DNA from: Rhizomicrobium palustre
Lineage (GTDB): Bacteria > Pseudomonadota > Alphaproteobacteria > Micropepsales > Micropepsaceae
Assembly: GCF_011761565.1 (NCBI RefSeq)
Contig: NZ_JAASRM010000001.1
Location: 2,108,139-2,172,138, forward strand
DNA: 64,000 bases
Reading direction: 5' to 3'
Shown here in pieces: positions 1 through 7,600 of this stretch (the stretch's first letter is position 1; each line of letters begins with the position of its first letter). Below the pieces are notes generated by a model. The model searched no databases, was not told the origin of the DNA, and worked only from the letters and a program-made list of their open reading frames with translations. A program made the translations under genes and the position numbers.

Positions 1-885
1 CCGGGCACCGGCGCGATCGATCCCAACACCGGCTTCAAGACCAATTCCGGGTTTAAGGATCATGGCTTCGGTCTCGCCCTCGGTATCGATAGCGGCAGCC
101 CGAAATACGGCTGGTACGGCCTCGCGCTCACCTATTACCAGGGTGATGTGAACGAGCTGGCTCGCAACGCGCATTCCAACGAGCAGTGGTATCTGCTCAG
201 CGGTTATACGAGCTGGCGCGGCAAGGGCCTGTTCCTCGATACGAAGATCGACGCGGGCTATGGCAACATCACCGGCAAGCGCGTCCAGCTTCTCGGTATT
301 CCCAATTCCGCGGGCACAGGCGTGAGCTACTATTCGCGTCAGGCCGACAACAAGCATGCCGGCGCGTTGGTGTCGGGCAGCGTCGTGACCGGCGCGGCCT
401 TCTCCTATGGCGCCGCCACCTTGATGCCGCAAATCAACCTCGATGGCATGTTGCTGCGGGAAGAGGGCTATACCGAGAAGAATCCGGGCACCACCACGGT
501 GGGCGATGGCTTCGATCTCAAGGTGCAGCAGTACTATGCCAAGTCGCTGCGCGCCTTCGTCGGCCTCAATGCCCGCTACGACCTCGATCTGGGCGGTATC
601 TTCCTGCAGCCGGAAGGCCGCGCGGGCTATCGCTATGACTTCCTCAATGATCCGGCCAAGGTCAAAGCGGCCTTCGCCTATGCCAACATCACGGCCAATT
701 CGATCACGGCGGGTGACACCTTCACCCTCACCGGGCCCGAACCGAGCCAGGGCTCCTTTGTGCTCGGCGGCTCCTTGGCGGCGACCACCGATGCCTGGAC
801 GCTGGGCCTCAATTTCGACTTCGTGAAGGGCTCCAACGGCGCCTTCCAGCAGATCGGAACGGTCCATCTGCTCGGCCGCATCTAA
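1..885 (+). CDS. Autotransporter-like outer-membrane beta-barrel domain, C-terminal part (5' end outside window)
   Basis: The frame is open from base 1 to a TAA at 883-885, so the start lies upstream of the window and only about 294 residues are visible. The visible part alternates short hydrophobic/aromatic strands with Gly/Asn/Asp-rich turns, for example WYLLSGYTSW, and ends in a strand close to the stop. This is the pattern of an autotransporter (type V secretion) beta-barrel translocator domain in the outer membrane. The last residue is Ile rather than the usual Phe. The passenger region, which would give the function, is not in the window. Another large outer-membrane barrel protein is the main alternative. 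Confidence 0.7.
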   Translation, partial: PGTGAIDPNTGFKTNSGFKDHGFGLALGIDSGSPKYGWYGLALTYYQGDVNELARNAHSNEQWYLLSGYTSWRGKGLFLDTKIDAGYGNITGKRVQLLGIPNSAGTGVSYYSRQADNKHAGALVSGSVVTGAAFSYGAATLMPQINLDGMLLREEGYTEKNPGTTTVGDGFDLKVQQYYAKSLRAFVGLNARYDLDLGGIFLQPEGRAGYRYDFLNDPAKVKAAFAYANITANSITAGDTFTLTGPEPSQGSFVLGGSLAATTDAWTLGLNFDFVKGSNGAFQQIGTVHLLGRI

Positions 886-904
886 ACGCCGTTCTCACGG
901 ATAC

Positions 905-937
905 GAAAAAGGCCCGGAGCAATCCGGGCCTTTTTTT
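905..937. terminator. Bidirectional rho-independent terminator
   Basis: GGCCCGGA (911-918) pairs with TCCGGGCC (923-930) across a GCAA tetraloop. A T run follows at 931-937 and an A run precedes at 906-910, so it can end both the autotransporter gene (+) and ltaE (-). Confidence 0.85.
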
Positions 938-1967
938 ATTTTGACGCCAGTTCTACGAACCGCGCGACATCCTCTGGCGGCGTGGCGAAAGAGGTCACCA
1001 GCCGGATCGTGCTCTTGGCGTTCTCTGGCGGGCTCCAATCATAGAACCGCGCGCCGCCGCTTCGCAGTGCCTCGGCCAAAGTGGTGGGCAGGCGCAGGAA
1101 CACCTCATTGGCTTCGACGGGATAGAGAATCTCCACCCCGGCGATACCTTGCACGCCCTCGGCCAGATGCTGGGCAAGCCCATTGGCATGGCGTGCTGCC
1201 TTGAGCCAGAGATCATCCGTCAGATAGGCCTCTAGCTGGGCCGAGACGAAGCGCATCTTGGAAATCAGATGGCCGGATTTCTTGCGCCGGTACTCAAAAT
1301 CCCCTGCCAAGGCAGGATCGAAGAAGATCACCGCTTCGGCACCCAGCGCCCCGTTCTTGGTCGCGCCGAAGGACAAGACATCGATGCCTGCCTTCCAGGT
1401 AGCTTCCGCTGGGCTGATACCAAGTCGCGCCATCGCATTGGCGAAGCGCGCCCCATCCATATGGACCTTCAGCCCATGTGCCTTGGCCAGTTTCGCGAGC
1501 GCGGCGATCTCCGCCAGGCTATAGACCGTGCCCATCTCGGTGGATTGCGTCAGCGAGAGCACCGCAGGCTGAGCTTGATGCACAAAGCCCTGATGGAATC
1601 GGGCGAGAGTCGTCTCAAGGCTTGCCGGTGTCAGCTTGCCGTGATGGCCCTCAATACCGATGAGCTTGGCGCCATGAGTGAAAAACTCCGGTGCACCGCA
1701 TTCATCCACCGCAATATGCGCTTGGGCTTCGCAAAGCACCGCGCCATGTGGGGGACACAACGTCGCCAAGGCGAGCGCATTTGCCGCCGTGCCCGAGATG
1801 ACGGCAAAGGCGCGCAGCTTGGTCTCGAAAATTTCCGCCAGCCGTGATTCGACCCGTGCGGTGATGTCATCGCCACCATAGGAGGACGCGGTGCCGGCGG
1901 CTGCCGATGACAGCGCTGCCACAATCTCTGGCAGCGCTCCGTAGGCATTGTCGGAGAGAAAATTCAT
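936..1967 (-). CDS. ltaE: Low-specificity L-threonine aldolase
   Basis: A 343-residue PLP enzyme of the beta-eliminating lyase/threonine aldolase family, predicted to split L-threonine or L-allo-threonine into glycine and acetaldehyde in the cytoplasm. The PLP lysine is K204 in SFGATKNGAL. HMDGAR (169-174) supplies the Asp that contacts the pyridine nitrogen, and the N-terminal SDNAYG matches the family. A GAGGCG ribosome site lies just before the ATG. It starts 5 bases after the gloA stop, so the two are co-transcribed. The aldehyde-producing reaction fits a partner in aldehyde/oxoaldehyde detoxification, although that link is inferred. Confidence 0.88.
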   Translation of the reverse strand: MNFLSDNAYGALPEIVAALSSAAAGTASSYGGDDITARVESRLAEIFETKLRAFAVISGTAANALALATLCPPHGAVLCEAQAHIAVDECGAPEFFTHGAKLIGIEGHHGKLTPASLETTLARFHQGFVHQAQPAVLSLTQSTEMGTVYSLAEIAALAKLAKAHGLKVHMDGARFANAMARLGISPAEATWKAGIDVLSFGATKNGALGAEAVIFFDPALAGDFEYRRKKSGHLISKMRFVSAQLEAYLTDDLWLKAARHANGLAQHLAEGVQGIAGVEILYPVEANEVFLRLPTTLAEALRSGGARFYDWSPPENAKSTIRLVTSFATPPEDVARFVELASK

Positions 1968-1972
1968 CGCCT

Positions 1973-2413
1973 CTACCAGCTCCCCGTATTGGGCATGGAG
2001 GCCCAGGGTTCGGCGGGGGCAAGGCTCTCGCCCTTCTGTAAAAACTCGATCGAGATGCCGTCTGGAGAACGTACGAAAGCCATATGACCGTCGCGCGGCG
2101 GGCGGTTGATCAGAACACCGCCATCCATCAGCTTTTTGCAGGTTTCATAGATGTTTTCGACTTCGAAGGCCAAGTGGCCGAAATTGCGTCCGCCGCTATA
2201 GGTCTCCGGATCCCAATTGTATGTAAGCTCAACAAGCGGAGCGGCTTCTTGGCCGGCGCGGGGCAGGTCGGCAGGGGCAGCCAGGTAAACGAGTGTGAAA
2301 CGGCCCTTCTCGCTTTCCATGCGGCGGACCTCCAGCAACCCAAGCTTGCTGCAATAGAAATCGAGAGCCGAGTCGAGGTCGGCAACGCGGACCATGGTGT
2401 GCAGATAGCGCAT
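1973..2413 (-). CDS. gloA: Lactoylglutathione lyase (glyoxalase I)
   Basis: 146 residues, in the normal size range for single-domain glyoxalase I, which isomerises the methylglyoxal-glutathione hemithioacetal to S-lactoylglutathione. The four metal ligands are visible as H5, E62, H80 and E123. The frame stays open upstream to 2530, but the ATG at 2413 starts directly at the conserved [10 protein letters not shown] and has an AGAGG site in front, so I chose it. It is the first gene of a pair with ltaE. The 39-residue upstream extension has no family counterpart that I recognise. Confidence 0.9.
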   Translation of the reverse strand: MRYLHTMVRVADLDSALDFYCSKLGLLEVRRMESEKGRFTLVYLAAPADLPRAGQEAAPLVELTYNWDPETYSGGRNFGHLAFEVENIYETCKKLMDGGVLINRPPRDGHMAFVRSPDGISIEFLQKGESLAPAEPWASMPNTGSW

Positions 2414-2894
2414 GAAAGCCTCTGGTGTGGGGTGATCTAGGATGCCGAAAATTTTTTCGGCGTGCATTTTTTTATTGTGCGCTGCCGAAGAAAGCTTGGG
2501 TGAAACCCTCAGCCGCACGGCCAAGCCCAATTACTGCAACATGATTTTTAAATCTCGCAGAGCAGTAATTTCTCTCCCGTGCGTAAATCCGCCACAACGA
2601 GCCTGCCCATTTTTGACCACTTTCTCCTGCGTTCCTAACATTCGTGTTATCGAGCATCTCCACCCAAGAAATGTCTTGAAAGACCAAGGCAATGTTAACC
2701 AAACTTGTCCAGAACTGGCATTTGTCAACGGACCCTCTGGACCGGCTGGCGAACGATGTTTACGATTGCGTAACCGACGATGCGCCCAGGGGTGGGCGCC
2801 CGGTGGGGGACGCGTGAGCTTGGTCAGCTACAGCAGCATGGCCCGGTGCGCAGGCGCCGGGTCGTAGTTTTACAAAAGGTACCGGTAAACACCC
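2414..2894. other. Intergenic region between divergent gloA and tonB
   Basis: About 480 bases without a convincing gene. It must hold the divergent promoters for gloA-ltaE and the Ton cluster. The part from 2550 to 2720 is noticeably richer in A/T than the surroundings. I found no riboswitch, tRNA or clear palindromic operator in it. Confidence 0.5.
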
Positions 2895-3509
2895 ATGGAA
2901 CAGCCATTTCACGCAATTCGAGCTCAAAGCTCAGGACTAACGCCAACGCGTATCGCAGCGCTCGCCGTTTCGACCGCTATTGTCGTTGGATTCGGTTGGG
3001 CTTTGTCGTCCGGTTTGGCAAGCGCTCTCGTGGAGAAACTCCCCGACGTGATCCAGATCGACGTGATCAAGGAAAAGATCGACAAGAAGGAGCCGCCGCC
3101 GCCGCCGCCGGAGACGAAAGCGCCGCCGCCGCCCTTCGTGCCGCCGCCGGACATCGTCATTCAGGTCGATGCACCGCCGCCGCAAAACACCATCACGACG
3201 CAGAGCAAGCAGCCGACTCCGCCGCCGGTTTCGTCCCCGGCCTCGATCGGTCGCCCGCACGTTTGCGGCGATGATTACTATCCGGCGATTTCCAAGCGCC
3301 TCGGCGAACAGGGCACCACCCGTCTCGGCTTCACCATCACGGCGGATGGCCGTGTGGAGAACGTCCACGTGGAAGCCTCTTCGGGCTCCGAGCGTCTGGA
3401 TAATGCCGCCGTCACTTGCGCAACCCCCTGGCGCTATAAGCCGGCGGTGCGTGAAGGTCAGCCGGTCGCCGTGCAGTGGCACACCGAAGTGAAGTGGGTT
3501 CTCCACTAA
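2895..3509 (+). CDS. tonB: TonB family energy transducer (Cys-pair C-terminal domain)
   Basis: 204 residues. An N-terminal membrane anchor spans about 20-45. A proline-rich periplasmic spacer follows at 67-112, with runs of Pro encoded by CCG repeats. A TonB C-terminal domain spans about 120-203 and includes the typical YYPAISKRLGEQG and WRYKPAV segments. It would carry proton-motive force from ExbB/ExbD to outer-membrane receptors. The C-terminal domain has two cysteines, C124 and C175, placed as if to form a disulfide. The same spacing occurs in the TonB-domain protein at 33870-34559. It is the first gene of the exb cluster. Confidence 0.9.
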   Translation: MEQPFHAIRAQSSGLTPTRIAALAVSTAIVVGFGWALSSGLASALVEKLPDVIQIDVIKEKIDKKEPPPPPPETKAPPPPFVPPPDIVIQVDAPPPQNTITTQSKQPTPPPVSSPASIGRPHVCGDDYYPAISKRLGEQGTTRLGFTITADGRVENVHVEASSGSERLDNAAVTCATPWRYKPAVREGQPVAVQWHTEVKWVLH

Positions 3510-3580
3510 GCGAAATCGCCACAAACCAAATTCGACAGCAGTAACGCGTTTAATTCGACAAGCTACGGAGTTGTACAGCA

Positions 3581-4393
3581 ATGATCACGAAGAAACTGGC
3601 GATGGCTGCCGCTCTCGCCCTCATGACCGGCTTCTGCGCCGCCCCGGCGTCCGCTCAGGCCACCGACCAGGCCGCTCCGGCCGCCACGGCTGCGGCTCCC
3701 GCCGCCGGCCAGCAGGTTGTGAAGGCCGCCGCGCCCGGCGCCGTCAATAAGAACCCCTACGGTCTGGCCCACATCCTGGCCGAAAAGAACCCCGTGTCCT
3801 ACACCATCCTGGGCATCCTGCTCGTGATGTCGGTCGGCACCTGGTACATCTTCTTCGTCAAGTTCTTCGAGCAGTCCCGCATCCTCGGCCAGGCCAAGAC
3901 GGTCGAGAAGCGCTTCTGGACCTCTGCCTCGCTGAACGAAGGCATCGAGAAGCTGCCGAAGACCTCTGAGTTCCGCGCTCTCGCCGAAGCCGGCGTCCGC
4001 GCTTCGCAGGGCGGCACCACCCTCGTCGGCCTCAACGATTGGATCGGCATGACGCTCGCCCGTCAGCTCGAAGACGCCAACGGCAAGCTCGCCGGCGGTA
4101 TCTCCTGGCTCGCTTCGGTGGGTTCGGTCGCCCCGTTCGTCGGTCTGTTCGGCACCGTGTGGGGCATTCTGCAGGCCCTGATCTCGATCGGCGTCGCCGG
4201 TCAGGCTTCGATCGATAAGGTCGCCGGCCCGGTCGGTGAAGCTCTGATCATGACCGCCATCGGTCTGGCCGCCGCCGTTCCGGCCGTGTTGCTCTATAAC
4301 TTCCTGGTCCGCCGCAACAAGATCATCACCGAGAAGTATCGTGGCTTCGCCGGTGACCTTCAGACCTACCTGATCTCGAAGGGCAGCAAGTAA
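3581..4393 (+). CDS. exbB: ExbB/TolQ/MotA family proton channel with cleavable signal peptide
   Basis: 270 residues. A signal peptide (about 1-25) and an Ala/Pro-rich periplasmic leader (26-55) come before the ExbB core. There are three membrane segments, near 72-92, 168-192 and 214-238, with a cytoplasmic loop between the first two. ExbB forms the pentameric stator that energises TonB. The ATG at 3581 has an ACGGAG site upstream. The signal-peptide leader is typical of the longer alphaproteobacterial ExbB type. Its position between tonB and exbD supports ExbB rather than TolQ. Confidence 0.92.
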   Translation: MITKKLAMAAALALMTGFCAAPASAQATDQAAPAATAAAPAAGQQVVKAAAPGAVNKNPYGLAHILAEKNPVSYTILGILLVMSVGTWYIFFVKFFEQSRILGQAKTVEKRFWTSASLNEGIEKLPKTSEFRALAEAGVRASQGGTTLVGLNDWIGMTLARQLEDANGKLAGGISWLASVGSVAPFVGLFGTVWGILQALISIGVAGQASIDKVAGPVGEALIMTAIGLAAAVPAVLLYNFLVRRNKIITEKYRGFAGDLQTYLISKGSK

Positions 4394-4448
4394 TTTAACG
4401 GCAATAACGGGGTCGGTTTAGGCCGGCCCCGGTTTGCGGAGAACCAAC

Positions 4449-4895
4449 ATGGCTGTGTTTGTACAAAGCCAGGATGGGCACGGCGACGAAGACGATCTGA
4501 ACGCAACCATCAACGTTGTCCCTCTCGTGGACATCATGCTGGTGATGCTGATCATCTTCCTTGTCACCATCCCGGTTATCGTGAAGGTGGTTCCGGTGCA
4601 GTTGCCGAATGCGCGCAACATTGCGACCGAGACGAAGCCGGAGAACATCGTGGTTGCTGTGACGTCCGATGAAGACGTCTACTTCAACAACTCTCCGGTG
4701 ACGTATGCGGATTTGCATAACCGCTTCGTGACCGCGCTTCTGAAAGCTGCGAAGGGTGGTACGCCCCTTCCTGAGGTGCATATCCGCGCCGATAAGGACG
4801 TCCGTTTCGAAGCTGTTGGCCGCGCCATTCTGGCCGCCCAGCAGGCCGGCGTTCCCAAGGTCGGGTTCATCACCGAGCCGCGTAATCAAGAGTAA
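4449..4895 (+). CDS. exbD: ExbD family biopolymer transporter (first copy)
   Basis: 148 residues with one N-terminal membrane helix that holds the proton-carrying aspartate, D28 in VPLVDIML, then a periplasmic domain. A TTG at 4434 would add five residues, but the ATG at 4449 has GCGGAGA at the right distance, so I start there. It is clearly different from the next two ExbD copies and is probably the conventional partner of the ExbB upstream. Confidence 0.9.
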   Translation: MAVFVQSQDGHGDEDDLNATINVVPLVDIMLVMLIIFLVTIPVIVKVVPVQLPNARNIATETKPENIVVAVTSDEDVYFNNSPVTYADLHNRFVTALLKAAKGGTPLPEVHIRADKDVRFEAVGRAILAAQQAGVPKVGFITEPRNQE

Positions 4896-4933
4896 TTGTT
4901 CGTTGCTACGAACTTTAAGAAGGTAGTTCTGCC

Positions 4934-5356
4934 ATGGCCGGAATGAGTGTAAAGCAGGGCGAAGGCGAACCGATGATGGAAATCAACATGACGCCGTTGA
5001 TCGACGTCATGCTGGTGCTCCTCACGCTTCTCATCATCACCCTGCCGATTCAAACCCACGCCGTGAAGCTGGATATGCCGTCGACCGCGGTGACCAAGCC
5101 CCCGCTGTTCAAGCCGGAGGTGGTCAATCTCGGTGTCGACTTCGACGGTACCATCTTGTGGAACGGTTCGCCGGTGGATTGGGATACGCTGCTGTCGTAT
5201 TTCAACGATGCGTCCCAAAAGGATCCGCAGCCTGAAATCCATCTCAATCCCAATAAGCTGGCGAAATACGATACCGTCGCCAAGGTGCTTGCGGCAGCGC
5301 AGCGCCTGAACGTGAAAAAGATCGGCTTCTCTGGTCTCGACCAGTACATGCAGTGA
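4934..5356 (+). CDS. exbD: ExbD family biopolymer transporter (second copy)
   Basis: 140 residues with cytoplasmic N-terminus, one membrane helix containing D24 (PLIDVML), and a periplasmic domain ending LDQYMQ. AAGAAGG at 4917-4923 is the ribosome site. It lies 38 bases after the first exbD, so it is in the same transcript. It is very similar to the third copy at 5626-6042, identical across the membrane helix and most of the C-terminal half, so those two are paralogues from a tandem duplication. Confidence 0.9.
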   Translation: MAGMSVKQGEGEPMMEINMTPLIDVMLVLLTLLIITLPIQTHAVKLDMPSTAVTKPPLFKPEVVNLGVDFDGTILWNGSPVDWDTLLSYFNDASQKDPQPEIHLNPNKLAKYDTVAKVLAAAQRLNVKKIGFSGLDQYMQ

Positions 5357-5625
5357 TCTTTTGGTAATCGGCTTATCGGGCGCGCGGCAGCTATGTCGTG
5401 CGCCCGAAGGCTGAATGGGGCGCTCTCCAGAACGGCGTCTCTTTTTAAGAACGGCCTGGGGCCGGTTCCGGGATCTGCGGGATAGGGGTATGGCGGCGCG
5501 AGGACGCGCTCCTCCCATGTGTCGGGAGAAGTTCCCGGCTGTCCGCGAAACGAATTCTTGGCGCGCCGTGATGGCGAGCCCGCCGCGATAAGGCGGCATT
5601 TGGTTAGGGTAGGGGCCTTTAGACC

Positions 5626-6042
5626 GTGGCCATGGACGTAAAGCGGGGTGAAGGTGACCCCATGATGGAAATCAACATGACGCCGCTCATCGACGTCATG
5701 CTGGTGCTCCTGACCTTGCTTATCATTACCCTGCCGATTCAGACCCACGCGGTGAAGCTCGACATGCCGTCGACCACGCCAAGTCATAGCGATCTGAGGC
5801 CGATAGTGGTTAATCTCAGCGTCGATTTCGATGGCACCATCCTGTGGAACGGCTCGGCGGTGGATTGGGCGACCCTGCAGTCCTATTTTGCGGACGCGGC
5901 GCAAGCTGACCCGCAGCCGGAAATCCACCTTAATCCGAACAAACTGGCAAAATACGATACGGTGGCTAAGGTCTTGGCGTCTGCCCAGCGCCTGGGCGTA
6001 AAGAAAATCGGGTTCGCCGGTCTAGATCAGTATATGCAGTAG
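5626..6042 (+). CDS. exbD: ExbD family biopolymer transporter (third copy)
   Basis: 138 residues from the GTG at 5626; the ATG at 5632 is an equally possible start, two codons later. D23 in PLIDVML is the membrane aspartate. It matches the second copy closely at both ends but differs in the segment after LDMPST (about 50-62) and in scattered later residues. A 269-base gap, unusually long for this cluster, separates it from the second copy. The gap holds a GC-rich hairpin at 5378-5405 but no T run beside it. It looks intact and expressed, not a pseudogene. Confidence 0.88.
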   Translation: MAMDVKRGEGDPMMEINMTPLIDVMLVLLTLLIITLPIQTHAVKLDMPSTTPSHSDLRPIVVNLSVDFDGTILWNGSAVDWATLQSYFADAAQADPQPEIHLNPNKLAKYDTVAKVLASAQRLGVKKIGFAGLDQYMQ

Positions 6043-6132
6043 TTTCCAACGGGAGTTTCTGTAAAAAAGACCATGCTTTGGGCATGGTTGGAGACTAGGC
6101 AAACGCTGGTTTCAGCCGGTATATGCAGTAGT
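6030..6132 (+). repeat. 14-bp direct repeat of the exbD 3' end
   Basis: GTATATGCAGTAGT occurs at 6030-6043, across the stop of the third exbD, and again at 6119-6132. The second copy also keeps a nearby TTC..GCCGGT as in the gene, but lacks about 9 bases in between. A small hairpin (ACCATGC / GCATGGT, 6070-6088) lies between the copies. Confidence 0.75.
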
Positions 6133-6211
6133 GTTGTGAGGGAGCGGACTGGGCTCCTTGGGGGTATCCCGGGGGCGCCTTGTGTAGCTAGGCGAAGATA
6201 GAGGTCGTTAC

Positions 6212-7354
6212 ATGATCGCGAAGAATCTCCGCGCCGCCGCGACGGCGCTTGTAGTTGGAATGGCTGCACTGGCGGCCTCAATGCCTGCTGATGCTGCCGT
6301 TCGCTCGGCCGTCGGCAAGCCGCTTCAGGAAGCTCAAACCCTGGCAGCGTCCGGCAATTATGCTGGCGCCATGTCCAAGGTGAAGGCGGCTGAAGCTGTG
6401 GGCGGTCTCTCGGCGGAAGAAGCCAAGATCGTCAAGCAGATGAAGGATTACATCACGGTGAAGTCGGGCGGCGCTGCCGGTCCGGTGGATAGTGCTGTTG
6501 GCGCCCAGGCGAAGTTCAACGCCGATTATCGCGCTGGCAAGTACCGCGAAGTGATCGCCGACGAAGAACTTCTGCGCAAGTACAGCGCCCTGACGGCTGA
6601 ATATCAGGTCGTGATCGCCCAGGCTTATTACCAGCTCGGCGACTACAAGGGCTGCGTGAACTACGCCACCAGCCACACCGGTGCCGGCACCGACATGATC
6701 AAGCGCGGCATGCTCTGCGCGTTCAAGACCGGTGACGATCAGCTCTCGCGCGATCTCGCCGAGAAGCTCGTGGCTGCCAACCCGTCGCCGGAAAACTGGT
6801 CCCAGCTCATCGGCTCCGCCGAACGCGCCAAGGGCCTGACGGACTCCCAGACCCGCGACATCTATCGCATCAAGCTGTTGACCGGCAACATGAAGGGCGC
6901 GGATGACTACTTCACCCTCGCGCAGCTCCTGATCGCCGCCAAGGCGCCGTTTGAAGCCGGTGCCGTGGTCGAAAAGGGCCAGGCTGCCAAGTTGCTTGTC
7001 GATGCCCGCGCCCAGCGTCTGGCTGGTCTCGTGAAGCAGGCTCAGGCGACCAACGCCGCTGGCTTCGCCAAGGCGATGGCTGATGCACAGAAGGCCAAGG
7101 ACGGTGAAGAACTTCTGCGTATCGGTGAAGACCTCACCGGCCAGGGCAAGTACGCCGACGCGGTCTCCGCCATCCAGGCCGGTATCGGCAAGGGCGTGAA
7201 GGACACAGACAACGCCCAGATCCGTCTGGCCGTGGCGCAGTTCGGCAATAAGCAGAAGGCTGCGGCCCTCTCTTCGCTGGAAAAGGCCAAGTCGAACCCG
7301 AACAGCAAGCTGGTCTCCCATATGTGGGCGATCTACATCCGCAACGCCAAATAA
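6212..7354 (+). CDS. Periplasmic TPR-like protein of the Ton cluster
   Basis: 380 residues. A signal peptide is visible (about 1-28, ending PADAA), followed by all-helical repeats rich in Ala, Lys and Gln that resemble degenerate tetratricopeptide units, e.g. around LAASGNYAGAMSKVKAAEA and YYQLGDYKGCVNYA. I recognise it only as the TPR-type protein that follows tonB-exbB-exbD-exbD clusters. It has no catalytic motif. The likely role is a periplasmic scaffold that organises the Ton complex or links it to receptors. AGAGGTC precedes the ATG. It is the last gene before a terminator. Confidence 0.78.
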   Translation: MIAKNLRAAATALVVGMAALAASMPADAAVRSAVGKPLQEAQTLAASGNYAGAMSKVKAAEAVGGLSAEEAKIVKQMKDYITVKSGGAAGPVDSAVGAQAKFNADYRAGKYREVIADEELLRKYSALTAEYQVVIAQAYYQLGDYKGCVNYATSHTGAGTDMIKRGMLCAFKTGDDQLSRDLAEKLVAANPSPENWSQLIGSAERAKGLTDSQTRDIYRIKLLTGNMKGADDYFTLAQLLIAAKAPFEAGAVVEKGQAAKLLVDARAQRLAGLVKQAQATNAAGFAKAMADAQKAKDGEELLRIGEDLTGQGKYADAVSAIQAGIGKGVKDTDNAQIRLAVAQFGNKQKAAALSSLEKAKSNPNSKLVSHMWAIYIRNAK

Positions 7355-7380
7355 GGCTTTCGGATAGTCTGAATGCGAAA

Positions 7381-7407
7381 CGGCGGGCCTCACGGTCCGC
7401 CGTTTTT
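7381..7407 (+). terminator. Rho-independent terminator of the Ton cluster
   Basis: CGGCGGGCC (7381-7389) pairs with GGTCCGCCG (7394-7402) with one G-U pair, followed by TTTTTGTTTT. Confidence 0.85.
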
Positions 7408-7420
7408 GTTTTCACCCTGC

Positions 7421-7563
7421 TGTCATCCCGGACGCGCCTCGGCGATTTCGAAATCTGGCACGATGGCGCGATCCGGGACCCACTCAGAAATCCGGAATGC
7501 GTCGGGGTGGGTCCCGGCTCTGCGCGCAAACTGCTTCGCAGTGTTCGCTTGGTCGGGATGACA
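7421..7563. repeat. Nested intergenic palindromic element
   Basis: Outer arms TGTCATCCCG (7421-7430) and CGGGATGACA (7554-7563) are exact inverted copies. Inner arms CCGGGACCCAC (7473-7483) and GTGGGTCCCGG (7507-7517) are also exact. No coding potential is evident. It resembles the dispersed palindromic elements common between alphaproteobacterial genes. Confidence 0.75.
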
Positions 7564-7600
7564 ACGGAATATATGGCCGCACGCCCTCAATTATTTGCTC

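Noticed and set aside
3087..3180. CCG-rich simple repeat that might be a phase-variable tract
   Set aside because: It is in frame and encodes the normal proline spacer of TonB. Units are mixed and not long enough for slippage to be likely.
5378..5405. Possible terminator between the second and third exbD
   Set aside because: The hairpin is there, but the only T run (around 5441) is 35 bases away. I treat the exbD genes as one unit.
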